Origin: Actimicrobium sp047621345
GTDB taxonomy: Bacteria > Pseudomonadota > Gammaproteobacteria > Burkholderiales > Burkholderiaceae_D
Reading direction: 5' to 3'
Assembly: GCA_047621345.1 (NCBI GenBank)
Contig: JBLHLW010000003.1
Coordinates: forward strand, 44,954 to 108,953
DNA: 64,000 nt
Shown here: piece after piece, positions 51,830 through 60,151 of the stretch
Layout of the letters: each line of letters begins with the position of its first letter
Position numbering within the stretch: the first letter of the stretch is position 1
Notes under the pieces: generated by a model
Told to the model about the DNA's origin: nothing
The model's database searches: none
What the model saw: the letters and a program-made list of their open reading frames with translations, nothing else
Position numbers and translations under genes: made by a program

Positions 51830-52009
51830 TGCAATGTCGGGTGTCAACGCTGGTGGACCACCAGCCGATTGCGAATCTGGTTCCTGTATGGTCTCGATGT
51901 CGTCGGGTTTGCGGTGCACTGCACTGCAACACGATTGCCATGCAGAAAACCGCACCTTTTCATCAAGCGCTGATGCTAAAATCCGCGCTCATCTTTCCTT
52001 GGAGTCCTC

Positions 52010-52285
52010 ATGAATAAAACTGAACTGATCGATGCCATCGCAGCTGATTGCGATCTTCCTAAAACTGTTGCCCAACGTGCACTCGAATCCATCCTGTCGA
52101 ATGTGATCCAGGCCGTCGTCAATGGTGATTCGGTACAGCTGATCGGTTTTGGCGCTTTTGCTTCCGGTAGCCGCGCAGAGCGCACAGGCCGCAACCCGCG
52201 TACTGGCGAAGAGATCAAAATTGCTGCAGCGAAAACGGTCAAGTTTTCTGCTGGCAAAGCGTTCAAAGACGCCGTCAACAAGTAA
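52010..52285 (+). CDS. DNA-binding protein HU
   Basis: Histone-like protein of 91 residues: MNKTELIDAIAADCDLPKTV start, the GFGAFASGSRAERTGRNPRT beta-arm, and IAAAKTVKFSAGKAFKDAVN end. Normal length, one subunit type (HupB-like); it bends and compacts DNA as a dimer. TTGGAG lies seven bases before the ATG, and a strong terminator follows the stop. Confidence 0.97.
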   Translation: MNKTELIDAIAADCDLPKTVAQRALESILSNVIQAVVNGDSVQLIGFGAFASGSRAERTGRNPRTGEEIKIAAAKTVKFSAGKAFKDAVNK

Positions 52286-52301
52286 TTCGCGGTCTCCGCA
52301 G

Positions 52302-52333
52302 AAAAACGCCTATCGTTGATAGGCGTTTTTTTT
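52302..52333 (+). terminator. Intrinsic terminator after the HU gene
   Basis: AAAAACGCCTATC - GTT - GATAGGCGTTTTT followed by further T (52302-52333): a strong hairpin with a T run, 17 bp after the HU stop. It can also serve the convergent DUF5710 gene. Confidence 0.92.
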
Positions 52334-52362
52334 AGTCTATTTTTTGATGCTGCAGCGGGTGG

Positions 52363-52674
52363 TTACTTGCCTGAGAGACTGGCCCTGTGTTTGGCGATGG
52401 CTTCGTCGCAGTGTGTGCAGGGTTCCCATGGAATGCAGTCATGGTTCAGAGGCAGATATTTTTCCCCTGTAATCGTCAGTCCGACTTCCATCATCGACGG
52501 CTCTTTCGACACGCTGTTGGTGGCGCCAACGACCATTGCTTGTGGATGCCATTTTTCAAATAGCCCACTGTTGGCGCCGTCGGGCACGTACCACTTCTTT
52601 TGCGCTGCATTCCAGCGCGCACCCAGCGCTTTGGCTTGATCTTTTTCAGCAAACGGGACGGTTAAAAATATCAT
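52363..52674 (-). CDS. DUF5710 domain-containing protein
   Basis: A 103-residue protein beginning MIFLTVPFAEKDQAKALGAR then WNAAQKKWYVPDG, the DUF5710 motif (a short module found beside many DNA-related proteins and also alone). The C-terminal part has LPLNHDCIPWEPCTHCDEAI with three Cys, a possible metal site. ATG 52674 is chosen because the conserved motif begins there; upstream in-frame residues show no conservation. Function unknown. Confidence 0.7.
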   Translation of the reverse strand: MIFLTVPFAEKDQAKALGARWNAAQKKWYVPDGANSGLFEKWHPQAMVVGATNSVSKEPSMMEVGLTITGEKYLPLNHDCIPWEPCTHCDEAIAKHRASLSGK

Positions 52675-52994
52675 GGTGGCTAGTTTGTTGAGAATGAATT
52701 GGAACGGACGACTGCACGCGAAGTCTACTTGCCCGTGCGGGGTAGTGGCAACTGCAAAGCAAATTTGCCATGATGTTGCACTTTGATCCAGCGGGAATGT
52801 GCACTTTTGACTGGCCGTGCGAGAATGCGAAAGCGGGCCGGACAACGCGCTGCCGGGTCGTTACTTCAGATTTTGTAGTTGTAATAGTCTATGTCGGTGA
52901 CCTGTATTTCCCGGATCGGTCGTTATAGTGATAACCAACCCTGCGTGCCAATGCTGCCATATCTGGTAGTCACACAGGATTCGAGGAGTTCCTT

Positions 52995-53486
52995 ATGTTG
53001 ATTCGAAAATATGTTTCAGCCCTGTTGATCACGTTTGCTGCGGCCAGCGCGACGGCGCATGCTGGCGATCGCGGTGTCGACACGGCAGTCGGCGCAATTT
53101 TTGGTGCCGCTATTGGAAGTTCGTTTGGTGGCCGCGACGGGGCAATCGTCGGAGGCGTGCTCGGTGCCGCAGTGGGTGCAAGCGCCAACAACAACCGCTA
53201 CCAGGGACGCGGAACGTATTACCAACCAGCGCCGACGTATTACCAGCCGCAACCGACGTATTACCAACCACAGCCGACCTATTACCAAGCCCAGCCTACG
53301 TATTATCAAACTCAGCCGTCTTATTACCAGTCATCGCCGGTTTATGTGGCTCCTGCAACGGTGTATGTCCAACCGTCGTATCGCGGCAATGAATGGCGGG
53401 AACGTCGCGAATGGCGCGAGGATCGCCATGATCGTCGCTGGCGCCACGACGACGATTGGCGTGGACATGACGGTGATCGTCGCTGA
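52995..53486 (+). CDS. Exported glycine-zipper protein with Tyr/Gln-rich repeats
   Basis: A 163-residue envelope protein: signal peptide ending ATAHA (about residue 23), glycine zipper AVGAIFGAAIGSSFGGRDGA then IVGGVLGAAVGASA (residues 31-65), then six or seven YYQPQPT-type repeats (residues 74-115), and a basic/aromatic tail rich in Arg, Trp, His, Asp (NEWRERREWREDRHDRRWRH). The zipper implies membrane association; the repeats are low complexity. No function is known. Confidence 0.8.
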   Translation: MLIRKYVSALLITFAAASATAHAGDRGVDTAVGAIFGAAIGSSFGGRDGAIVGGVLGAAVGASANNNRYQGRGTYYQPAPTYYQPQPTYYQPQPTYYQAQPTYYQTQPSYYQSSPVYVAPATVYVQPSYRGNEWRERREWREDRHDRRWRHDDDWRGHDGDRR

Positions 53487-53524
53487 TTGACCAAGTAAGG
53501 GTTTTGGCAGCATTAGCCAATGAA

Positions 53525-53553
53525 GGCCCGATGCACTCGTGCATCGGGCCTTT
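53525..53553 (+). terminator. Intrinsic terminator after the Tyr-rich gene
   Basis: GGCCCGATGCAC - TC - GTGCATCGGGCC followed by TTT, 38 bp after the stop codon. Confidence 0.85.
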
Positions 53554-53645
53554 GCGCTTTTTGATAGTTGAATCATTGTGATATTGCTTGAGATAAACTC
53601 TGTGAATATTGTGTTTAGAAAGAAATTTTGCTCTATTTAATTCCA

Positions 53646-54257
53646 ATGGCTACCTGGTTCCGTGTGACTAGTTTCGGTGATTCCATCGTCACCATTCCGG
53701 CTGCCGCTGCGATCATTCTATGGCTATTGTCGGGCAGGGCTTGGCGCATGGCGGCATGGTGGTCAGGCTTGTTTGGCGCCGGGTTGGTACTGGTTGTCGC
53801 GACCAAAATCGCCTTCATTGGCTGGGGTGTCGGGATTGCGTCTATCGATTTCACCGGCATCAGCGGACATGCGATGCGAGCAACTGCGGTGTTGCCTATT
53901 ATTGGCTGTCTGGCTTTTAACGGCAGCCGTCTTCGGATCCGGTTGGCAGGCTTTGCTGCCGGGTTAGCTATCGCCTTGCTGATTTCCGTGTCACGTGTCG
54001 TGGTCGATGCGCACTCCGTCTCTGAGGCCGCCAGCGGCGCGCTGCTTGGGACGGCCATCAGCTCGGCCTTCATGCGTGTCACCTCGTCGGTAATCCGGCC
54101 GACGATCAACGGTTGGCTGGTCGTACTTTCATTGGCAGGATTGTTCTGGGTGTCTTCTGCCGAACCGGCGCCGACGCAAGAAATATTGACCGACCTCGCG
54201 CTGAAGCTCTCTGGACACGAACGACCGTTCACGCGCGCTAACTGGGTTGGTCAATGA
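53646..54257 (+). CDS. PAP2-family membrane phosphatase
   Basis: Integral membrane phosphatase-like protein of 203 residues with about five hydrophobic segments. PAP2 motifs: Lys in ATKIAFIGWG, GISGHAMRAT (PSGH-like, catalytic His), and ISVSRVVVDAHSVSEAASGA (SRxxxxxHxxxD-type with Glu in place of the final Asp). It may dephosphorylate lipid phosphates such as undecaprenyl or phosphatidyl phosphates. The Glu for Asp change at the last motif is conservative. ATG 53646 is chosen; upstream TTG adds six residues. Confidence 0.83.
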   Translation: MATWFRVTSFGDSIVTIPAAAAIILWLLSGRAWRMAAWWSGLFGAGLVLVVATKIAFIGWGVGIASIDFTGISGHAMRATAVLPIIGCLAFNGSRLRIRLAGFAAGLAIALLISVSRVVVDAHSVSEAASGALLGTAISSAFMRVTSSVIRPTINGWLVVLSLAGLFWVSSAEPAPTQEILTDLALKLSGHERPFTRANWVGQ

Positions 54258-54365
54258 CGTTCAGGGGCGCAGCGATGCGCATAGCAATTCAACTGATGAT
54301 CCGTTTATACTTTCGAACATGACCGCTAGACTGTTCCCGCAGTCGGCCTTACCAGGAGAGCCTGC

Positions 54366-54656
54366 ATGTTTTTGGATCATCCCACCATTACGGCAACGAG
54401 TGCCAGCACCGAACCCGACCGCATTGAGCGGCTCAATCGGGTCTATGGCTACGTCGTTGGACTTGCCGATTATTTTCAAAACCCAGAATTTATTACAAAA
54501 ATATGGCAAATTCACGACCACAAAGGAACGTTGCTGGTGATTTGGCTAGTGCAGCCAAGTGATGCTGAAAAAGGATATTTTGAAAAAGCATGGGCCAGCA
54601 AGCTTGGCGACAGCTCCAATAGTGTTGAGCATGAGATGAAAGGTGTGAAGGCTTAG
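54366..54656 (+). CDS. Hypothetical protein, 96 residues
   Basis: Starts MFLDHPTITATSASTEPDRI with AGGAGA upstream. No signal peptide or transmembrane segment. Middle part LNRVYGYVVGLADYFQNPEF then KGTLLVIWLVQPSDAEKGYF suggests a small alpha/beta fold. No family is recognised. It stands alone between the PAP2 gene and a glycine-zipper gene. Confidence 0.6.
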   Translation: MFLDHPTITATSASTEPDRIERLNRVYGYVVGLADYFQNPEFITKIWQIHDHKGTLLVIWLVQPSDAEKGYFEKAWASKLGDSSNSVEHEMKGVKA

Positions 54657-54778
54657 ATGGTCGTTGCGAAAGTGTCGCAGTGAAGGCACTTTTTGACACA
54701 AGTCATTACAATATTGCCCTTGGTGGCAACATCGCGCCTGTGCTGCCGGCTTACACTGGTTAAAACAACGGGGGAATC

Positions 54779-55276
54779 ATGAAAAAAACACTTAAGACCG
54801 CAGTTGCTCTATTTGTGGCTGGCATTTTTTCTGGCGGAGTGCATGCAGCAGATTTCGATGACACCGCCAGAGTCGTTCGGGTTGTGCCACAAGTCGAACA
54901 ATTCAATCAGCCTCAGCAGGAATGTCACAACGAATATGTTCAGGCCCAACGCCAGGACCGTAGTTTCGGCGGCTCCATTATTGGCGGCTTGGCAGGCGGA
55001 TTGCTGGGGAGCCAAGTCGGTGGCGGCAGCGGCCGGACCGCAGCAACGGCTGCCGGTGCAATTGCCGGTGCCATCGTGGGCGACCGGGTTGATAACAATA
55101 ACCAGCAACCATCGGAGCAAGTGGTACGGCAATGCCGTACTGCCGATAACTGGCAGTCACGCACCAACGGCTATGCAGTCACTTATGAATACAATGGTCG
55201 GACTTACACGTCCATCATGGCCAACGATCCAGGCGATCGACTTCGGCTGAGGGTGTCGTTGAATCCTCGCAATTAA
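54779..55276 (+). CDS. Glycine zipper 2TM-domain exported protein
   Basis: A 165-residue envelope protein with signal peptide (MKKTLKTAVALFVAGIFSGG, ending VHAAD), a Cys pair (CHNEY, later CRTAD), and the glycine zipper 2TM domain (GGSIIGGLAGGLLGSQVGGG, TAAGAIAGAIVGDRV, residues 62-102), as in SlyB/RcnB-type outer-membrane proteins. The tail YAVTYEYNGRTYTSIMANDP with LRLRVSL is the usual domain end of this type. Followed by an intrinsic terminator. Confidence 0.88.
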   Translation: MKKTLKTAVALFVAGIFSGGVHAADFDDTARVVRVVPQVEQFNQPQQECHNEYVQAQRQDRSFGGSIIGGLAGGLLGSQVGGGSGRTAATAAGAIAGAIVGDRVDNNNQQPSEQVVRQCRTADNWQSRTNGYAVTYEYNGRTYTSIMANDPGDRLRLRVSLNPRN

Positions 55277-55298
55277 GCACTAAACATCCAACCTTCGG

Positions 55299-55332
55299 AA
55301 AAACCCGTGCACCGTGAGGTGTACGGGTTTTT
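55299..55332 (+). terminator. Intrinsic terminator after the glycine zipper gene
   Basis: AAAAACCCGTGCACC - GTGA - GGTGTACGGGTTTTT, with one mismatch in the stem, 23 bp after the stop. Confidence 0.88.
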
Positions 55333-55429
55333 CATCTTTTAGTTTTAGCAGTATGCTTGTTTTGATCGGCGGATTCGACTTCGTTGGCCAGAGCCGGTAG
55401 ACTCTGCCACTTTTCTGCAGGAACGCCCC

Positions 55430-57109
55430 ATGGCCAGCAATCACGATTTACCTCACACCGATGCAGAGGCCACGGCTGAACCGTCTCCTGCAGAACCACG
55501 TAATGTCTCTGCCGAGTTGATTCGTCGCGAAGGCGGACGCCGGCGTACCTTTGGCATTATTTCTCACCCCGATGCTGGCAAGACGACGCTGACCGAAAAG
55601 TTGTTGCTGTTTTCAGGCGCGATTCAGTTGGCCGGAACCGTGAAGGCGCGCAAGAGCGGTCGCCATGCCACTTCCGATTGGATGGAAATCGAAAAGCAGC
55701 GCGGTATTTCGGTCGCCAGTTCGGTGATGCAGTTCGAATATCGCGACCATGTCGTGAATCTGCTCGACACACCGGGTCACCAGGATTTTTCTGAAGATAC
55801 CTATCGTGTACTGACCGCAGTTGACTCTGCGCTGATGGTGATCGATGCTGCCAAGGGTGTCGAGACGCAGACTATCAAGCTTCTCAATGTCTGCCGCATG
55901 CGCAGTACGCCGATTATCACTTTCATGAACAAGATGGATCGTGAGACGCGCGACCCGCTCGAGTTGCTTGATGAGCTGGAGTCGGTACTGGACATTCAAT
56001 GTGCACCGGTGACGTGGCCAATTGGCATGGGCAAGGCGTTTCGCGGTGTGTATCACTTGCTGCGTGATGAGATTTTGCTGTTCGCGCCAGGGGACGCGCG
56101 CGCCGATCAGGAGTTCGAAGTCATTAAGGGTATCGATAATCCTCGTCTTGCCGAGATGTTCCCGCGGGAGATTGAGCAACTGAAAATGGAAGTTGAGCTG
56201 GTGCATGGCGCTTCTCATCCATTCGACGTGACGGCGTTTTTGGCCGGGACACAGACGCCCGTTTTCTTTGGTTCTGCGATTAATAATTTTGGCGTTCGCG
56301 AAATCCTCAACGCCCTGCTGGATTGGGCACCTGCGCCGCGCCCACGCGATGCGAGCGTACGCTCAGTAGAGCCGAGCGAAACACCTTTTTCGGGCTTTGT
56401 GTTCAAGATCCAAGCCAATATGGATCCAGCACATCGCGATCGGATTGCCTTCTTGCGTGTTTGCTCCGGGCGCTTCGAGCGCGGCATGAAGATCAAGCAT
56501 CTACGCTTGAATCGAGAGATTAAAGTGTCGAACGTGGTGACCTTCATGGCCGCGAGCCGCGAACAAGTTGAGGAAGCCTACGCAGGAGACATCATTGGTT
56601 TGCCGAATCACGGCAACATGCAGATTGGTGACAGTTTTTCGGAGGGCGAACTTTTACAGTTCACGGGAATTCCTTATTTTGCACCGGATTTTTTCCGCTC
56701 GGTGCGAATCCGCAATCCGCTCAAGATCAAGCAACTGCACAAGGGCTTGCAACAACTTGGTGAAGAGGGTGCTGTTCAGGTTTTCAAGCCAGTGCATAGC
56801 GGCGAACTCATCTTGGGTGCGGTTGGTGTGCTTCAGTTTGAAGTCGTGGCCAGTCGTTTGCTCAATGAGTATGGCGTCGACGCGGTATTTGAAGGCACCA
56901 GCATCAGTAGCGCACGTTGGGTGACGGGTGAAGACAAGCGCGCGATTGCCGATTTCGAGAAATCGGCTGCCGGACACAATGTTGCCTACGATGCTGCCGG
57001 CAACATGGCGTATCTGGCCACGTCGGGCGTTAATCTCAGGCACACCCAAGAGCGTTGGCCATTGCTGACTTTTCATGCAACGCGTGAACACGCCGTCAAG
57101 CTGGAGTAG
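55430..57109 (+). CDS. prfC: Peptide chain release factor 3
   Basis: GTPase of 559 residues that recycles RF1/RF2 from the ribosome after termination. GTP-binding motifs: G1 ISHPDAGKTTLTEKLLLFSG, G2/G3 QRGISVASSVMQFEYRDHVV and DTPGHQDFSEDTYRVLTAVD, G4 FMNKMDRE. The rest matches RF3 (FKIQANMDPAHRDRIAFLRV, LPNHGNMQIGDSFSEGE, GAVGVLQFEVVASRLLNEYG). The N-terminus has a 30-residue acidic extension (HTDAEATAEPSPAEPRN) before the conserved start. AGGAACG precedes the ATG. Confidence 0.97.
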   Translation: MASNHDLPHTDAEATAEPSPAEPRNVSAELIRREGGRRRTFGIISHPDAGKTTLTEKLLLFSGAIQLAGTVKARKSGRHATSDWMEIEKQRGISVASSVMQFEYRDHVVNLLDTPGHQDFSEDTYRVLTAVDSALMVIDAAKGVETQTIKLLNVCRMRSTPIITFMNKMDRETRDPLELLDELESVLDIQCAPVTWPIGMGKAFRGVYHLLRDEILLFAPGDARADQEFEVIKGIDNPRLAEMFPREIEQLKMEVELVHGASHPFDVTAFLAGTQTPVFFGSAINNFGVREILNALLDWAPAPRPRDASVRSVEPSETPFSGFVFKIQANMDPAHRDRIAFLRVCSGRFERGMKIKHLRLNREIKVSNVVTFMAASREQVEEAYAGDIIGLPNHGNMQIGDSFSEGELLQFTGIPYFAPDFFRSVRIRNPLKIKQLHKGLQQLGEEGAVQVFKPVHSGELILGAVGVLQFEVVASRLLNEYGVDAVFEGTSISSARWVTGEDKRAIADFEKSAAGHNVAYDAAGNMAYLATSGVNLRHTQERWPLLTFHATREHAVKLE

Positions 57110-57312
57110 TACGACTTTTTATTACACGAAAAATAAAAATGTTTGTTGTGGTGTTGTGATGACCTGATTTAGATCAAATGTTTTGTCGCGTATTTTTCCT
57201 ATACTTGTGTGCCCGTGACGGAGACACAGTAAGGAAATTTCTGTCGCCGGTGAGAATTGTCCTATTCAAACCCGTGCCACCGTCAAGCGGGTGGCAGGCT
57301 TCAGGAGTCGTT

Positions 57313-57882
57313 ATGCTCACTGCCACTTATTCGTTGCTCGCCATCCGGTTTGAGCAAAAAAATGCGTTCGGTCTGCTCGCCCGCATCCGGCACTATTTGT
57401 ATTCAACTCAGCACGGAAAAGAGTGCGTTGATCAGTCGATACTGGTAGCAATGATCGGTCAGTTACAGCACTTCGAACTGTATCTCCACGCGCGAAAAAT
57501 AGAGCAGCATGTCATTCCTGTTCTTTGCTGCGCGACCGACGAGGCCGACTCGCTGTTGGAGGAGCTTGCGATGCTCAGTTTTTCGGCGCGACGGAGTTTG
57601 TCATCTCTACAGCATTATTTGCATTGGGGTCCCGGTGGCGGCAACCACAGCCCTTTTTTTTCCGCTGCTCAACAGTATTGCGACAGTGTATTTCAGCGTC
57701 TGGTGAAAGAAGACGAATCATTGATGCCTTTGGTTGGGGAGCTGCTGACCCGAGAGGATTGGTTTGCACTGGGCGCCCGATTTCTGACGGAAGATGGTGA
57801 GAAATACATGTCTCGGTGTGACGTGCCGCTGTCAGTGCGACCAAGCGCTGCACTTTCAGGCGAAAGCACGACGACGCATTGA
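57313..57882 (+). CDS. Hemerythrin-like (HHE domain) protein
   Basis: A 189-residue protein, start ATG 57313 with AGGAG seven bases upstream. The helical pattern QLQHFELYLHARKIEQHVIP, then VKEDESLMPLVGELLTREDW matches the spacing of HHE cation-binding domains (HFxxEEHHxxxEE...LFPxL), although not every metal ligand (His/Glu) is present in the usual form. It may bind a di-iron centre and act in oxygen or stress sensing (inference). A longer frame from 57178 lacks domain character. Confidence 0.55.
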   Translation: MLTATYSLLAIRFEQKNAFGLLARIRHYLYSTQHGKECVDQSILVAMIGQLQHFELYLHARKIEQHVIPVLCCATDEADSLLEELAMLSFSARRSLSSLQHYLHWGPGGGNHSPFFSAAQQYCDSVFQRLVKEDESLMPLVGELLTREDWFALGARFLTEDGEKYMSRCDVPLSVRPSAALSGESTTTH

Positions 57883-57968
57883 TGCGTCTCTGCGGGGGCA
57901 GTATTTCTGCTTGCGCATGTGCTTGATTGTTGGCAAGGTGTGCCGACCTAGTCGACGTACCCTACAGC

Positions 57969-59306
57969 ATGCCAAAAATCTTTTCTTTCTCCCGATTTTC
58001 CTTGCGTGACTTGTTTGCGACGGCAGCGCCGACAATAGCTGTCATTGCTGTGGTGGGCCTGCTCGTTTACTTAATGGCTAATCCATCGCCGCCCTCAAGC
58101 GTAACGATGTCAACAGGACAGGAAAATAGTGCCTATGAACTAATAGGGAAAAAATACGCCGCCGAGCTGGCCCGCCAGCACATCAAGGTCAGTTTGAAGC
58201 CATCGCTCGGTTCCCAGCAAAACCTGCAACGTCTGACCGATGCTCATTCAGGTATTGATATTGGATTCGTGCAAAGCGGCTCTACTGAGCAGGATGACGC
58301 ACAGCGACAAGGACTCATTTCCCTTGGCAGTTTGTTCACCGAGCCGGTCTGGCTGTTTTATCGTGATACTCACGACATTACCCAGCTAAATCAGTTGAAG
58401 GGTCTGCAAATTAATGTCGGGCCGGACGGTACCGGGGTCCCACAATTATTCACGAGACTGTTATCAGTCAATGGTATCGAGCCGGCCGACTTGACACTGG
58501 GAGCACTGGAGAATACGCCTGCGACAGTGGCCCTGTTGGCGGGGACCATTGACGGCATGGTGTTTAGCTCATCGCCGGATGAACTGCTGATTCAGATGCT
58601 GCTGCAGACGCCCGGTATCAAATTGTTTGATTTCACGCAGGCAGAGGCTTACACGCGACGGTTCCCGTTCCTGTCGCGTGTCGTGCTGCCGCGCGGCATC
58701 GTTGATCTGGGGCGCGATCTGCCGCCCCGTGACTACCAGCTCATTGCACCCACCGCCACGCTGGTTGCACGTGCGTCGATTCATCCTGCACTGATCGACC
58801 TGTTTATTCAGGCGGCGACGAATATCCATGGCGGCGCCGGCTGGTTCCAGAAACGTAATGAGTTTCCAACCGACAATTTCACTGAGGTTCCGGTCGTGGC
58901 CGCCGCGTCGAAATTTTATAAGACAGGCCCCACATTTTTGCAAAATTATTTTCCGTTCTGGCTCTCGAGTTTTATGGAGCGCATGTGGGTTGTCGTGGTT
59001 GCCGTCGGTGCCCTCTTCATTCCTTTGTCACGGATCGTGCCACCGTTGTATGTCTGGAAAGTGCGTTCCCGCGTGTATCGTTGGTACGGTCAGTTGCGGG
59101 CAGTGGAGCGGGCAATTGAAGAAGTGGCCCCGCTGCAGCGTGACGAAGTCTATGCCAGTCAGCTTGGGCGCCTCAACCAGATCGAGGAAAAGGTCAACCA
59201 GATCTCCATCCCGCTATCGTTTGCTGAAGAGTTGTACGGATTGCGCAGTCATATCAATTTCGTTCGCAACCGAATTGTCAGCTTGCAGCAAGCCATGGGT
59301 GGCTAA
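57969..59306 (+). CDS. TAXI-family TRAP-type solute-binding protein with membrane anchors
   Basis: A 445-residue protein: N-terminal membrane anchor or uncleaved signal (APTIAVIAVVGLLVYLM), TAXI binding domain (VTMSTGQENSAYELIGKKYA, FVQSGSTEQDDAQRQGLISL, INVGPDGTGVPQLFTRLLSV, VALLAGTIDGMVFSSSPDEL), then a second hydrophobic segment near residue 355 (MWVVVVAVGALFIPLSRIVP) and a coiled-coil-like tail (GQLRAVERAIEEVAPLQRDE). No TRAP permease gene adjoins, so it may serve a distant permease or act as a membrane sensor. Its stop overlaps the convergent rhodanese gene by 4 bp. Confidence 0.85.
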   Translation: MPKIFSFSRFSLRDLFATAAPTIAVIAVVGLLVYLMANPSPPSSVTMSTGQENSAYELIGKKYAAELARQHIKVSLKPSLGSQQNLQRLTDAHSGIDIGFVQSGSTEQDDAQRQGLISLGSLFTEPVWLFYRDTHDITQLNQLKGLQINVGPDGTGVPQLFTRLLSVNGIEPADLTLGALENTPATVALLAGTIDGMVFSSSPDELLIQMLLQTPGIKLFDFTQAEAYTRRFPFLSRVVLPRGIVDLGRDLPPRDYQLIAPTATLVARASIHPALIDLFIQAATNIHGGAGWFQKRNEFPTDNFTEVPVVAAASKFYKTGPTFLQNYFPFWLSSFMERMWVVVVAVGALFIPLSRIVPPLYVWKVRSRVYRWYGQLRAVERAIEEVAPLQRDEVYASQLGRLNQIEEKVNQISIPLSFAEELYGLRSHINFVRNRIVSLQQAMGG

Positions 59307-59767
59307 GCGCCTATCCAGGGTAAGCCGGCCTTGCACCAGCCAGCCACCGTCTTGCGATGATTATCCGTATCACGGTCACCCTCAAACCCTTCCAAAATAT
59401 CAAAGCAATGCAGATAGCCGGATTCGGTTGCCAGTTTCGCTGCGTGACGCGAACGAACTCCGGATCGGCACAAGAACACGATGATGGTTTCCTTGTTGGC
59501 TACTGCGGATAGTTCGTCCATAAAATGCGGGTTTGGAACCGAGCCCGGATACAAGCTCCATTGCACGTTCAGGTGCTGGGACTCTGGAATGCTGACTTTG
59601 CCGACCCAGTCGCGTTCGGCATTGGTTCGTACGTCAACCAGTCGTACTTCGTGGTGTGCGGCTAGCAATTCGAATGCTTCAACAGGCGTGACAGCACCGG
59701 CATAAGGCAAGGCACTGTGTCGACCACGTTCGCGGGCGTGGGCCAATAATTCTTCTGAGGATGGCAT
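59303..59767 (-). CDS. Rhodanese-like sulfurtransferase domain protein
   Basis: A single rhodanese domain of 154 residues: TPVEAFELLAAHHEVRLVDV, RTNAERDWVG, catalytic loop IIVFLCRSGVRSRHAAKLAT with the Cys of CRSGVRS, then FDILEGFEGDRDTDNHRKTV and GWCKAGLPW. It should bind persulfide on that Cys. ATG 59767 is chosen; a TTG 12 bp upstream would add four residues. Convergent with the TAXI gene and divergent from glnA. Confidence 0.9.
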   Translation of the reverse strand: MPSSEELLAHARERGRHSALPYAGAVTPVEAFELLAAHHEVRLVDVRTNAERDWVGKVSIPESQHLNVQWSLYPGSVPNPHFMDELSAVANKETIIVFLCRSGVRSRHAAKLATESGYLHCFDILEGFEGDRDTDNHRKTVAGWCKAGLPWIGA

Positions 59768-59819
59768 GCTGAAATCCAATCATGAAAGGTGGTGGGGAGA
59801 GATCAAGCCACCGGTTTAA

Positions 59820-59860
59820 GTTGGTGCATTTTTTAAAGAGTAAAGAGAAAATGCACCAAC
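59820..59860. promoter_or_regulatory. 13-bp inverted repeat with NtrC-like half-sites upstream of glnA
   Basis: GTTGGTGCATTTT (59820-59832) and AAAATGCACCAAC (59848-59860) are perfect inverse copies with a 15-base spacer. Each contains TTGGTGCA / TGCACCAA, the half-site of the NtrC box. They lie about 140-180 bp upstream of the sigma-54-like element, a normal enhancer distance. The order of half-sites is opposite to the usual compact dyad, so this is a candidate only. The region 59768-60151 otherwise holds the promoter and leader of glnA. Confidence 0.4.
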
Positions 59861-60001
59861 ATGAAAATTTACGGCAGATTTATTCACCATTGTGGCATCA
59901 CCATATCGCCTGATATAAAACGAAAAGTAAAGAAACTGCAGGTTGCCCAGTATCTTGCTCTACTGCGAAAGAATTAGGCGCGCTGTAATTCGCACCCGCG
60001 G

Positions 60002-60017
60002 TGGCATGGAACCTGCT
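60002..60017 (+). promoter_or_regulatory. Sigma-54-like -24/-12 promoter of glnA
   Basis: TGGCATG-GAAC-CTGCT fits the consensus TGGCACG-N4-TTGCA with two differences, and keeps the GG and GC dinucleotides at 10-bp spacing. It is 135 bp upstream of the glnA ATG. glnA is a classic sigma-54/NtrC target, and ntrBC lie just downstream. Confidence 0.55.
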
Positions 60018-60151
60018 ATGGAATCTGCTATTATTTCACGCTGAGTTTTGGGACGTACGTAGCTTGCTGTTGACTACTTTCGCATGCAATCATTCGGTTC
60101 ACGACCATTTCGCATATTTTGGATTTTATTGATCTATCAGAGGAGATACGC

